Origin: Nocardioides scoriae
GTDB lineage: Bacteria > Actinomycetota > Actinomycetes > Propionibacteriales > Nocardioidaceae
DNA length: 64,000 nt
NCBI RefSeq assembly: GCF_900104965.1
Contig: NZ_LT629757.1
Span: 2,728,001 to 2,792,000, forward strand
Direction of reading: 5' to 3'
The notes beneath the pieces were generated by a model. That model worked only from the letters and a program-made list of their open reading frames with translations, was not told the origin of the DNA and ran no database searches. The translations under genes were made by a program, and so were the position numbers. Below, piece after piece: positions 48,749 through 57,600 of the stretch (position 1 is its first letter; each line of letters starts with the position of its first letter).

Positions 48749-49348
48749 CTAGCCGTAGGTCCTGCGAGGCACGCCGTACGCCGCCCGCTCGGCCGAGAGC
48801 CCGTCGGTCTCGAGCAAACGAGAGATCGCCCCGCTCGACGCACCCACGCCGGCGAAGTGCGACTCGACGTCGAAAGCGATGCACCACGCCCGATCCGCCG
48901 GCCAGACGAGCGCGGGGGCGAAGCCGCGCTCGTGGCCCCCGTCGGGCATGCCGCCCCAGTCCGTCCAGTCGTCCAGCGCCCCCATGGCGAGGGCGCAGAC
49001 CCGGAGACCAGCGACGTCGAACCGCGAGGTGGCAGGGAGGGCCGGGCGGTACGGATACCCCTCCCACAGCAGGAAGAACAGGACCTGTCGTGGATCCGGG
49101 CGCGACCGGAGAGCAGCGACCGTACGTCCGATGACCTCGGCGTCGGTGAGCATGTGGTCGATCACCTCGTCAGCCACCTCCGACTCGGGTTGCCGGTCGA
49201 ACTGCGGGTCGGGCAGCTGGAGCACGCGGGCGTACGACTCGAACGTCGGCGGTCCGAACCACAGGACGGCTTCGGCGGCCGTGCGGTCGGTGGTGCACGT
49301 CAGCAGCCACGTCGCCTCGCTGGTGTCGTCGACGAACTCCAGCGTCAT
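48749..49348 (-). CDS. Hypothetical protein
   Basis: A 199-residue soluble protein with some aromatic-rich stretches ('ATWLLTCTTDRTAAEAVLWFGPPTFESYARVLQLPDPQF', 'VLFFLLWEGYPYRPALP', 'WPADRAWCIAFDVESHFAGV'). It has the look of small actinobacterial proteins related to SMI1/KNR4 or other immunity-type families, but I cannot place it. ATG at 49348 has GGAGG seven bases upstream and is preferred over an upstream alternative. Confidence 0.65.
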   Translation of the reverse strand: MTLEFVDDTSEATWLLTCTTDRTAAEAVLWFGPPTFESYARVLQLPDPQFDRQPESEVADEVIDHMLTDAEVIGRTVAALRSRPDPRQVLFFLLWEGYPYRPALPATSRFDVAGLRVCALAMGALDDWTDWGGMPDGGHERGFAPALVWPADRAWCIAFDVESHFAGVGASSGAISRLLETDGLSAERAAYGVPRRTYG

Positions 49349-49391
49349 CGCATGCCTCCTCGGCGGCACTCGTCTCGCTATGGCCGCGGCC

Positions 49392-50273
49392 TCAGACCAC
49401 CAGCCGCAGCACCCGCTCCGCCACCCCGATGCTCACCTGTTGTCCCCACCGCAGCACGAGGTGGTCGGCCTCCATCCCGTCGCCGAAGGCCACCAGGCCG
49501 TCGGTCTCGACGGTGACCAACAGCGGGTCCACGAGGACGACGCCCTCGGTCGCGGAGACGCCCGTCGCCGGCGAGGGCCAGGCCTCGCGGACGAACCACG
49601 CCAGCCGCGCCTCGGTCGGCGCCGGCAGGGCCAGCTGCGAACGGCGCTCGAGCCAGGCCGAGCGGCACCAGCCGGTCGCGCCCGTACCGGTCGCCACCAG
49701 CAGCCCCGACGACGCCTGCCGCTCGGGCGCACCGCCGGGCGCGGCGAGCGTGTAGCGCGCGGTCTGGTGGCTGGGGTGGCCGACGTACACCTCGTTGAGC
49801 GCGACCAGCACCTGCCCGTCGTCGGTCCGCGCCTCGACCATCGTGCGCGGCTCGATCCGCCCCCGCCCCTGCAGCAGGGGCCCGACGTCGGCGGGCCGGT
49901 GCCGCACGAGCACCCCGGGGTTGCGGCCCGGCTCGGGGTCGACGCCGATGACCGGCTGGCCGTCGAGGTACTTCGCGACATTGGCCACCAGCCCGTCCTG
50001 CCCCACCACGACCACCAGGTCGTGCGGCTCGAACAGGAACCGGTCGAGGTCGCCCCGCTCGACGCTCCCCCGGCGCCAGTCCAGTGGGATCGCCGCGCCC
50101 ACCTCGGCCAGCGCCTCCCGCTGCGCCTGATCGCGGGCGTCCAGCTCTCCCAGGTCACGCCCCCGGGTGGTGAGGAAGAACGCCGCCTGCCCGCGGGTGC
50201 CGTGGCGCTGCACGAGCTCCTCGAGCTCGGTCCGCCGGTGCACCACGACCACCCGGGGGGCGAGCCCGGTCAC
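49392..50273 (-). CDS. NAD kinase-like protein
   Basis: A 293-residue protein with the ATP-NAD kinase fold. The catalytic GGDGT loop appears as '[17 protein letters not shown]' (Asp retained), followed by '[17 protein letters not shown]', the second-domain '[21 protein letters not shown]' and '[15 protein letters not shown]'. The altered loop (GQDGL) means activity on NAD is not certain. It overlaps the SPFH gene by 4 bases (GTGA) and is under the same NrtR-type control region, which fits a role in NAD(P) metabolism. Confidence 0.8.
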   Translation of the reverse strand: MTGLAPRVVVVHRRTELEELVQRHGTRGQAAFFLTTRGRDLGELDARDQAQREALAEVGAAIPLDWRRGSVERGDLDRFLFEPHDLVVVVGQDGLVANVAKYLDGQPVIGVDPEPGRNPGVLVRHRPADVGPLLQGRGRIEPRTMVEARTDDGQVLVALNEVYVGHPSHQTARYTLAAPGGAPERQASSGLLVATGTGATGWCRSAWLERRSQLALPAPTEARLAWFVREAWPSPATGVSATEGVVLVDPLLVTVETDGLVAFGDGMEADHLVLRWGQQVSIGVAERVLRLVV

Positions 50274-51277
50274 GCCGCGTCCTTCCCGGCGCCCAGCTTC
50301 GCGAGGACGGGCGCCAGCAGGTCGGGCGTCAGCACCAGGCTCTCGATGCGGGGCAGGTTGCCGGCCAGCTCCTTGACGGCCAGGCCGAGCAGCACGGCCT
50401 CGCTCAGGTCGGCGTACGCCGCGACCCGCGCCGCCTCCGCCTCGCCCTCGGCCACACCGGCCGAGCGAGTGGCCTCGGCCTTCGCGACCGCCAGTCGTTC
50501 GGTACGCCGCGCCTCGGCGTCGGTGGCGATCTCGCCGGCCGCCGCGGCCTCCTCGGCCTGACGACGGGCGTTGGCGCCGCGCTGGCTGACCAGCTCCTCC
50601 TCGCGCCGGGCGAGCTCGATCTGGGTCTGCAGCTCGTTCTGCCCGATCGCGCGCTCGCGCTCGACGGCCATCGCGCGCCGCTCGTACGTCGCCCGGTCGG
50701 CGTCCTGCTGCACCTGCTCGCGCGTCGGGGTGCGCAGCGCCTTCTCGACCTCCGGCTCGGGCCGCACGGCGACCACGCGGACCCCGATGACGGCGATGCC
50801 CGTCTCGCTGAGCCGGCCGTCGGCGGCCAGGCCCTCGGCGATCGCGGCCCGGATCGGCCGCACCCCGCCGGCCAGCACGGTCCTCAGCTCGGCGCCAGCG
50901 ACCAGGTCGACGGCGTGCTGCTGGGCGCTCTCGGTGAGCAGCCCCGCGACCTGGTCGAGCGGCGTACCCCTCCAGCGGCCATGCTCGGGGTCGATCGAGA
51001 AGTCGATGCGGCCCGCGGCCACCGACGGGTCGACGACGCGGAAGGTGACCGTGGCCTGCACGCTCACGTCCTGGAAGTCGGCGGTGCGGGCGTGCAGCAG
51101 CAGCGCGAGGTCGCGGTCGTCGACCGGCACCTCGGTGAGGACGGCGCTGAGCGGGCGGTACCAGAAGGCCGCCCCGACCCCGGCGTGGACGGTCTTCCCG
51201 TTGCGCACGTGGGCGACGTGGGTGGTGGCGTTGCCGCGCAGGTGGCGGACCAACGGGTAACGGGCGATGTCAGCCAT
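50270..51277 (-). CDS. SPFH/band-7 domain protein
   Basis: A 335-residue protein: residues 20-190 form an SPFH (stomatin/prohibitin-like) domain ('[61 protein letters not shown]'). Residues about 195-290 form a charged Ala/Glu/Arg coiled coil. It lacks an N-terminal transmembrane helix, so it may be a cytoplasmic oligomer. ATG at 51277 has GGAGG seven bases upstream. It is co-translated with the NAD kinase-like gene and divergent from the Nudix regulator. Confidence 0.85.
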   Translation of the reverse strand: MADIARYPLVRHLRGNATTHVAHVRNGKTVHAGVGAAFWYRPLSAVLTEVPVDDRDLALLLHARTADFQDVSVQATVTFRVVDPSVAAGRIDFSIDPEHGRWRGTPLDQVAGLLTESAQQHAVDLVAGAELRTVLAGGVRPIRAAIAEGLAADGRLSETGIAVIGVRVVAVRPEPEVEKALRTPTREQVQQDADRATYERRAMAVERERAIGQNELQTQIELARREEELVSQRGANARRQAEEAAAAGEIATDAEARRTERLAVAKAEATRSAGVAEGEAEAARVAAYADLSEAVLLGLAVKELAGNLPRIESLVLTPDLLAPVLAKLGAGKDAA

Positions 51278-51299
51278 GGTGACCTCCGGTCGGTTGTTT

Positions 51300-51352
51300 T
51301 CGTCATTTTGACGATAAGCCACTCAGGTAGTTCTCGTCAACTCGACGATTAG
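51300..51352. promoter_or_regulatory. Twin operators of the NrtR-type regulator
   Basis: TCGTCATTTTGACGATAAG (51300-51318) and TCGTCAACTCGACGATTAG (51334-51352) share the palindromic frame TCGTCA-x2-T-x-GACGAT-x-AG, spaced 34 bases (about three helical turns). They lie in the 91-base gap between the divergent SPFH and Nudix genes; the second ends just before the TAGGGT -10 box (51357-51362) of the Nudix gene, 6 bases from its ATG. Confidence 0.75.
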
Positions 51353-51368
51353 TCGGTAGGGTCGCCCC

Positions 51369-52058
51369 ATGACCTACGACCCGTCCGCCTTCGAGCCCTT
51401 CGCCGTCACCGTCGACCTCGTCGTCCTGACGATCCGCGACGACGAGATGTGCGCGCTGACGGTGGAGCGGGGCGAGGAGCCGTACGCCGGCCGGCGCGCC
51501 CTCCCGGGCGGGTTCGTCCTGCCCGAGGAGGACCTCGAGACCGCCGCCCTGCGCGAGCTCGCCGAGGAGACCGGACTAGGCGCTGCGGACGTCCACCTCG
51601 AGCAGCTGCGGTCGTACGGCGCCCCCGACCGCGACCCCCGGATGCGCGTCGTCAGCGTCGCCCACCTCGCGCTGGCCCCCGATCTGCCGACACCGCGGGC
51701 CGGCACCGACGCAGCGGCTGCCTCCTGGGTGCCGGTCTCGTCCGTCGGGGCCCTCGCCTTCGACCACGACGAGGTCCTCCGCGACGGCCTCGAGCGCGCC
51801 CGCGCCAAGCTGGAGTACTCCCCCCTCGCCACCGCCTTCTGCCCGCCGGAGTTCACGATCGGCGAGCTGCGGCGGGTCTACGAGGTCGTCTGGGGGGTGT
51901 CGCTAGACCCACGGAACTTCCATCGGAAGGCGACGGCGACGCCGGGGTTGCTCGTCGCTACTGGGGAGCGGACGAACCGGCAGGGTGGGCGGCCGGCGGA
52001 GCTGTTTCGGCGGGGGGAGGCCGTGAGTCTCTCGCCACCCCTCGTTCGCACGGCGTGA
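51369..52058 (+). CDS. NrtR-type regulator: Nudix domain with C-terminal winged helix
   Basis: A 229-residue protein. Residues 15-150 are a Nudix domain with a complete Nudix box ('GFVLPEEDLETAALRELAEETGL', all catalytic residues present). Residues about 160-229 form the winged-helix part typical of NrtR ('FTIGELRRVYEVVWGVSLDPRNFHRKAT...RQGGRPAELFRRG'). NrtR proteins repress NAD-related genes and respond to ADP-ribose or similar ligands. The intact box suggests hydrolase activity may persist. Leaderless start (TAGGGT, 6 bases, ATG 51369). Divergent from SPFH-NAD kinase-like genes that it probably controls. Confidence 0.88.
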   Translation: MTYDPSAFEPFAVTVDLVVLTIRDDEMCALTVERGEEPYAGRRALPGGFVLPEEDLETAALRELAEETGLGAADVHLEQLRSYGAPDRDPRMRVVSVAHLALAPDLPTPRAGTDAAAASWVPVSSVGALAFDHDEVLRDGLERARAKLEYSPLATAFCPPEFTIGELRRVYEVVWGVSLDPRNFHRKATATPGLLVATGERTNRQGGRPAELFRRGEAVSLSPPLVRTA

Positions 52059-52099
52059 TCTCCGCGATTCAGAAGCTGCCAGCCGGCACGAGCGCCTGA

Positions 52100-52294
52100 T
52101 CAGGTCGTACGGGTCAGCGCACGTCGAAGCGCGACGAGGTCGGCCTCGTGGTCCAGCTCCTCATCGACGATCCGAAGACCCGCGACGAGGACCGCGTCGC
52201 CGGGCAGCTTGTTGCGCAGGCGTCCCCACACGAGCCGTTGTGCTTCGTTGGCGAAGGTGGACTCGTCGCTCGGTACACGTGCGGTCAACTCCAT
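52100..52294 (-). pseudogene. 5' fragment of a NERD-domain gene
   Basis: A 64-codon reading frame starting at ATG 52294 closely resembles the beginning of NERD-domain (nuclease-related) proteins that are fused to UvrD-like helicases: 'FANEAQRLVWGRLRNKLPGDAVLVAGLRIVDEELDHEADLVAL'. It breaks off after the conserved 'DHEADLV' and ends in an unrelated tail. The remaining NERD and helicase parts are missing to the left, where the Nudix gene begins. It marks a deletion or insertion junction at the edge of the lower-GC region. Confidence 0.62.
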
Positions 52295-52309
52295 CCACCC
52301 CAAGCGACG

Positions 52310-52538
52310 GGTCCAGCAGCCACCTAACTTCCCTCATCGCTGTGCTCGAGCTCGGTGTACCGAAGGCTGAACTTCTCTCGCCAGTCGGCCTCTTCCTCGA
52401 CGCACTCGAAAATGCCCTCGATATAGGCGACTGCTACGCGAGGCTTCGGACCACGCCGATGGCACGCTGCTCATGGCGCCCGAGGAGATCGCGCTGATTC
52501 CGACCGACCGCAGCATCAGCGGACTAGAACTGCTGTAA
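52310..52538 (+). pseudogene. Frameshifted remnant of a small gene
   Basis: Two adjacent frames give gene-like peptides: 'LTSLIAVLELGVPKAELLSPVGLFLDALENALDIGD' in one, then 'DGTLLMAPEEIALIPTDRSISGLELL' ending in TAA (52536-52538) in the next. Joined by a frameshift near 52440 they would make one short acidic protein of about 75 residues. No intact start is seen. I do not recognise the family. The 52-base rest of the gap to 52593 contains only the ribosome site of the next gene. Confidence 0.4.
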
Positions 52539-52593
52539 AGATGGGCTCCGCAGGTAGCCGACACGCCGCCTCGGCTCACACAAGGGAGCATTG

Positions 52594-54273
52594 ATGAAGG
52601 ACCTGGCCGCAGGAGAGCTGCCGCTGCGAAAGATCTTCTCGAGCGATTTCGAGTTTGCTATCCCTGACTATCAGCGGCCTTACGCCTGGGGCAGAGAACA
52701 AGCTCTGCAGCTGCTGGACGACCTCGAGGGAGCCCTGTCCAGAGACACCGACGAGCCGTACTTCCTCGGTTCAATCGTTCTGGTCAAGAAGAGCGTCGAC
52801 TCTCGCGCCGATGTGATCGACGGACAGCAGCGCCTCACCACATTGAGCATCCTGTTCGCAGTGTTGCGAGATCTCACCAGCAACTCTCAGCTGGCGTCCG
52901 AGCTGGCAAGGATCGTCGTGGAGCCGGGCGAGATCATGGCCGGTACCAGCACCAAGCCCCGTCTCACCCTGCGGAAAAGAGACGCCACCTTCTTCACGAA
53001 CCACGTCCAGACCCCCGGCGCCATATCTCAACTGGTCTCGCTCGACGACTCGCAACTGGCAACAGACGCCCAGCGGGCCATCAAGTACAACGCCATGGCA
53101 TTCCAGCAGCGATTGTCAGCGTGGACTGACGACAAACGCCGCAGCCTCGCGGCGATGCTCGGCTCCCGGACCTTCCTGGTAGTCGTCAGCACACCCGACT
53201 TGAACAGCGCTCACCGGATCTTCAGCGTGATGAATGCACGTGGCCTTGACCTGACTCCGGCCGACATCTTCAAGTCCAAGGTAATCGGCGACATCGGGGA
53301 CACGGATGGCAACGCTCTGGAGTACGCCGAGAAGTGGGAACAAGAGGAGGTCGACCTCGGTCGCGATGCATTCGCAGAGTTGTTCGGCCACATTCGCACG
53401 ATCTTCCTGAAGGAGCGTGCCAGCAAGGTGCTTCTCCAGGAGTTCGACGAAGGTGTCCTGAGCCGTTATCTCCCCGGCACTGGGCGACAGTTCGTCGACG
53501 ACGTGCTTATCCCCTACTCGGACGCCTACGAGCGGCTTCTGACACAGAACTTCCCGGACGACGCCACCTGGGGACCGGTGAACAACTGGCTGCGGAGGCT
53601 CATGCAGGTCGACAACGACAGTTGGCGACCGCCAGCGCTGTGGGCCCTTCGAGAGCACAAGAACGATCCCCGGACGCTTGCTGACCTCCTCCAGAAGCTG
53701 GAGCGCCTCGCAGCCAGCATGTTGTTGCGACGGGTGTACGCGACCCCTCGAGGGATCCGGTATGCCGATCTGCTGAAGCAGCTGGAACGCGGCGAAGGCC
53801 TGAGCGCGGCCGCATTCGAGCTCTCGGAAGACGAGGTCAAAGACACGCGGCGCAAGCTCGACGACCACATCTATCTGGTGGCGCCCGTGCGCCGGTATGT
53901 GCTGCTCCGACTCGACGAGCTGCTGGCCAAGCAACCTGGGGTCAGTTATCAGCACAAGATGATCACCGTCGAACACGTGCTGCCGCAGAATCCGCGGACA
54001 GATAGCAGCTGGGTGCGCGACTTCACCGAAGAGCAGCGGCAAGACTGGACGCACCGCCTCGGCAATCTGGTGCTGCTGAATCGTGCGAAGAACAGCGAGG
54101 CACAGAACTACGACTTCGCGAAGAAGAAGGACAAGTACTTCAGTGGCAGCAACGGGAGCGCAGTATTCGCTTTAACGACCCAAGTCTTGACGACAGCCAA
54201 CTGGACACCAGCGGTGCTGCAGCAGCGGCAGGCGGATCTGACTTCTGCGCTGATTGCCGAATGGTCCTTGTAA
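52594..54273 (+). CDS. DUF262-DUF1524 protein (GmrSD-type modification-dependent nuclease)
   Basis: A 559-residue single-chain fusion. The N-terminal DUF262 (GmrS-like) has 'IPDYQRPYAWGREQALQLLDDL' and 'VIDGQQRLTTLSILFAVL' near residues 20-90. A long helical middle follows. The C-terminal DUF1524 (GmrD-like) HNH nuclease shows 'ITVEHVLPQNP' and 'HRLGNLVLLNRAKNSEAQNYDFAKKKDKYF' near residues 455-520. Family members cut glucosylated or otherwise modified phage DNA in an NTP-dependent way. ATG at 52594 (TTG just before is ignored) follows AGGGAG. It is convergent to the other island genes. Confidence 0.88.
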   Translation: MKDLAAGELPLRKIFSSDFEFAIPDYQRPYAWGREQALQLLDDLEGALSRDTDEPYFLGSIVLVKKSVDSRADVIDGQQRLTTLSILFAVLRDLTSNSQLASELARIVVEPGEIMAGTSTKPRLTLRKRDATFFTNHVQTPGAISQLVSLDDSQLATDAQRAIKYNAMAFQQRLSAWTDDKRRSLAAMLGSRTFLVVVSTPDLNSAHRIFSVMNARGLDLTPADIFKSKVIGDIGDTDGNALEYAEKWEQEEVDLGRDAFAELFGHIRTIFLKERASKVLLQEFDEGVLSRYLPGTGRQFVDDVLIPYSDAYERLLTQNFPDDATWGPVNNWLRRLMQVDNDSWRPPALWALREHKNDPRTLADLLQKLERLAASMLLRRVYATPRGIRYADLLKQLERGEGLSAAAFELSEDEVKDTRRKLDDHIYLVAPVRRYVLLRLDELLAKQPGVSYQHKMITVEHVLPQNPRTDSSWVRDFTEEQRQDWTHRLGNLVLLNRAKNSEAQNYDFAKKKDKYFSGSNGSAVFALTTQVLTTANWTPAVLQQRQADLTSALIAEWSL

Positions 54274-54358
54274 TTGAGGGATTCGCTGCCTCACCGACTG
54301 TGCGTATCCGTAGGGCTGGTCAACCTGACCATCAGAACTGGAGCGATCGAGCATGAGT

Positions 54359-54388
54359 AGGCGCTCCTCAGGAACGCCAGGAGCGCCT
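54359..54388 (+). terminator. Hairpin downstream of the DUF262 gene
   Basis: AGGCGCTCCT (54359-54368) pairs perfectly with AGGAGCGCCT (54379-54388) around a ten-base loop, about 85 bases after the stop codon. It lies in the 370-base gap (54274-54643) between two convergent genes. Apart from this hairpin I see no gene or other structure there; short reading frames in the gap lack coding character. Confidence 0.6.
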
Positions 54389-54643
54389 GCGAAGCAGATT
54401 TCAGTCGCTGAGTTTTGAACGGTCCGCAGCGTCGATTGCCGATAAAGCAACGGGGGACCGGCACGGAATCGGAGGCCGCGCCATCGGATCAAGCTTTTCC
54501 TCCAGGTCATGGCTCCGTGGTCCTTCGCCGACTAGCAGACGGGTGCTCGGCGACACTCCAGACCGCTCCAGGCCGCGACATATGAGGACTCAGTTGATGC
54601 CGAGCCGCACGGCCGCACCAGATGCTGCCAGCCGATGGCACCA

Positions 54644-57600
54644 TCAGTCGGTATTGCTGGTCTCAGACCAGAGGTAGTCGAACTCCGTGAATGCAAGCTT
54701 GTCACCGTACTGATCGATGTTGTCCTTCACGTTGACGATCAGCACACGTTCGGAACCACCGTTCAATGGTCCGCGCAGGCCACGCCCGATCATCTGCTGA
54801 TAGAGGTTTGCGCTGAAAGTCGGGCGCGTGACGTAGACGGCCCGCACCCTCGGAGCGTCAAAACCCTGTGACAACACGTTGTAGTTCGTGATGACGCGGA
54901 TGCGACCGGCTTTGAACTCGTCGATGTACCACCGCCGAACCGGGCCAGGCGTGCTCGCATCGATGGCAACGCTCGGAATGCCCTTGTGAACCAACTGCGC
55001 CGCGAGGGCACGCGCATTCTCGACGGAGCTAGCGAAGACGAGTGCTGGCCAGTCATCAGGGAGGCTCATCAGATCCTCGACGATGGTCTTGTTCCGCTCG
55101 ATGTCGGCGCCTAGCCGCGCTTCTACGTTCCGAGGCAGACGCCCGAAGCGTTCGACCTCTTCCTGCTCGAGCTTGCTGAGTCGAACTTGCGCGCCGTCGA
55201 TGACGCGCTGCTCGACTTGAGCGAGGATCCTCTTGGCTTGGAGCACCGGATAAGGCTCGTCGTCCTCGAACGCCTTGCCGTCCAGCCGGTTGCCGTCGTA
55301 CCTGTTGACGAGGCGTCGCGTCTCTTCGACGTTGGTGTTTCGGAAGGGCGTCGCGGTGAGCCCGATGAGCGGCCTGTCCTCCCTGCGCGTGCGAGCCTTT
55401 CGTCCTAACCACTCGAGCACTTTCGTGTACATCGGCGACACGGACGTGTGTGCTTCGTCGACGACCACCACCGAGGTCTCCGTCATCCAGGCGTAGTCGG
55501 GTTGAGCGTCCTTCTCCTTGAGCTTTTGAGGCGTAGCGACAACCAGTTGGATGGCTGACGTTTCCTCGGACACCTCGTTGTTGCCCCACAGGCGGCCAAT
55601 GGCCAGTGGTTCGCGGGGCCCTACCGACCGCCAGATGTAGGACCATGTCTCCACAGCCTGCTCGCACAATTCGTCGCTTTGGGCGATCCATACGATCGGC
55701 CCCCGGAGCTCGCCATCCCGAATTTCTTCGACCAGTGCCTGAACCGCCACCCGGGTCTTCCCGGCACCAGTCGGAAGCGAGACGAGGCCGCGGCGCGGTT
55801 GTCCTCCTTGAACCATGGACCGGATGTTCTCGACACAGATCTCCTGGTAGTCGTGCAGATCACCGAGTTCCGTCGGGCCCTCGACCACGAAGTTCGCCGG
55901 GCGAGGCTGGCCCGCGAAGCCAGCCAACTCGGGAGCGAACCCGAGCTCTGTGACCCAATTCCGAGTCGACCGCTGGCCCGCCCACGTTTGCGGGGGATTC
56001 AGCCCTTTCTCGTCCAGAACGGCTCGGAAGTGCGACAACGTCGTCACTCCCTGGACGGCAAGAACCAGGCGTGCCAGCTCGACCGGGTCCTCGATTACAC
56101 CTTGCTCGAGCTCGATTGCCTCGAGCGCAGCGCGTGGCAGCGTCCGGCGAAGCACCTCAGCGTCAACCAATAAGGAGAGCCTCGTCGCGTCGTCCGGAGC
56201 CCGTCTCAACTGTGTGACAAGCACTCGTCGGGCCTCGTTCTCAACTTGATCGAGGACCGAACGTACGTCTGCTGGGCCCATGTCAAGCCCCAACGACCGT
56301 GACACGCCCCGGAGAACGGCAGCAGGGTCTGGAGATGTGACCAGAACGGTTCCCTCATGCAATGCACTGTCTACGGCTCTTGCACGCTGCCCCTGGGGGG
56401 TTGCCGACACAATGCTGATCTCGGAACACACTTGGAAGCGCGTTTCCTGCTGCTCAGGTGACAGCCACAGCTTCATGGCGGGAAAGTGGAACACCACCGA
56501 CTCCGGGTCGCCGGTCGCGCTGAAAACAAGCTCCTGCTCGAGCAAGCGTGTTCCCTCAGCGAGACCCCATGATGCTTGTAGAGCCTCGGCGTCGCCCTCG
56601 TCCTCAACGAACACCACTGGTATCTGTTGTTCACGGAGTGACTGCAACACGTCCCTGTTGCGCACAACGGCCACCTCACGTGGTGGTCTCACACCGACCG
56701 TCGAACCGACGTGAGCCAAGATCCGCTGAGGAGCTTCACTGAAGTGCACGGCCCACGAGTAGAAGCGAGCCGAACGGTCCGGATCATCGTGCCAAGTCAC
56801 GGCGACACCGTGTAGGGCGCTCCACGCAAGAGCACTGAGGTCGATGGGGTCGGTCCTCACCCCCAGTTGCTCAGCAACCACCGTGGGAAGCTCCACGGTC
56901 GGCAGGACGTCGGGCGGCATGTCATCCGACGCAATGAGGCAGAAGCCTGGGACCAAGGGGCCGAATGAGGTTTCCAACCTCCCGTGCTCTCGAATCCGCT
57001 GAATGGCGGGGTTCCGGTATTTCTTCCGACCGTATTGAGTCTGAGTGGCGTGCCGCACCTGGATCGCGTCGGTCGACGCCAGTTGGAGGACCCGACGGGT
57101 GACAGCTTCCCGCGCTGGGTCGGGCAGGCGATCGAGGGACTGGAGCGGCCACGGAAGACCGCCCTCATCAAGTACAACCAAGCGGTCCATCTGCGGCTTC
57201 GCACCGTCGCACGACTCGACGAAGTGGTCTTTGATCTGGTCGTGGTAGCGATCCAGCCACATTTCCGCTTGACCCCCCTGACGCAGCAGCGGCTGATCGA
57301 CCGCGCCGAGGCTGCTGATCAGAGCCCGCTCCTGCTCATGGAAGCGGCTGTCGAGGCAGAACGGGGCGTTGGCGCCGATACCTGGCGCCAAGACCGGGCC
57401 CGGCAAGAAGGTCTCGTTCAACGGCCGGAATTGCCCGGTGAGGGTCCGCACCTGTACATGGTGCTCCACGGGCGCCGGCAGCTCATCGGCAAGGATTGTC
57501 CTGGCGACTTCGACCGTGCACTGTCGGGCAAGGGACCATGCCTTGGCCCAATCCACCGAGCGCGGGTCTCTTGCACGTGCCAGGACGTGGCGAAGTTCGC

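Noticed and set aside
54172-54510. Possible small minus-strand gene in the gap after the DUF262 gene
   Set aside because: It overlaps the end of the DUF262 gene and the hairpin, and its composition (many Arg, Gln, Ser) is not coding-like.
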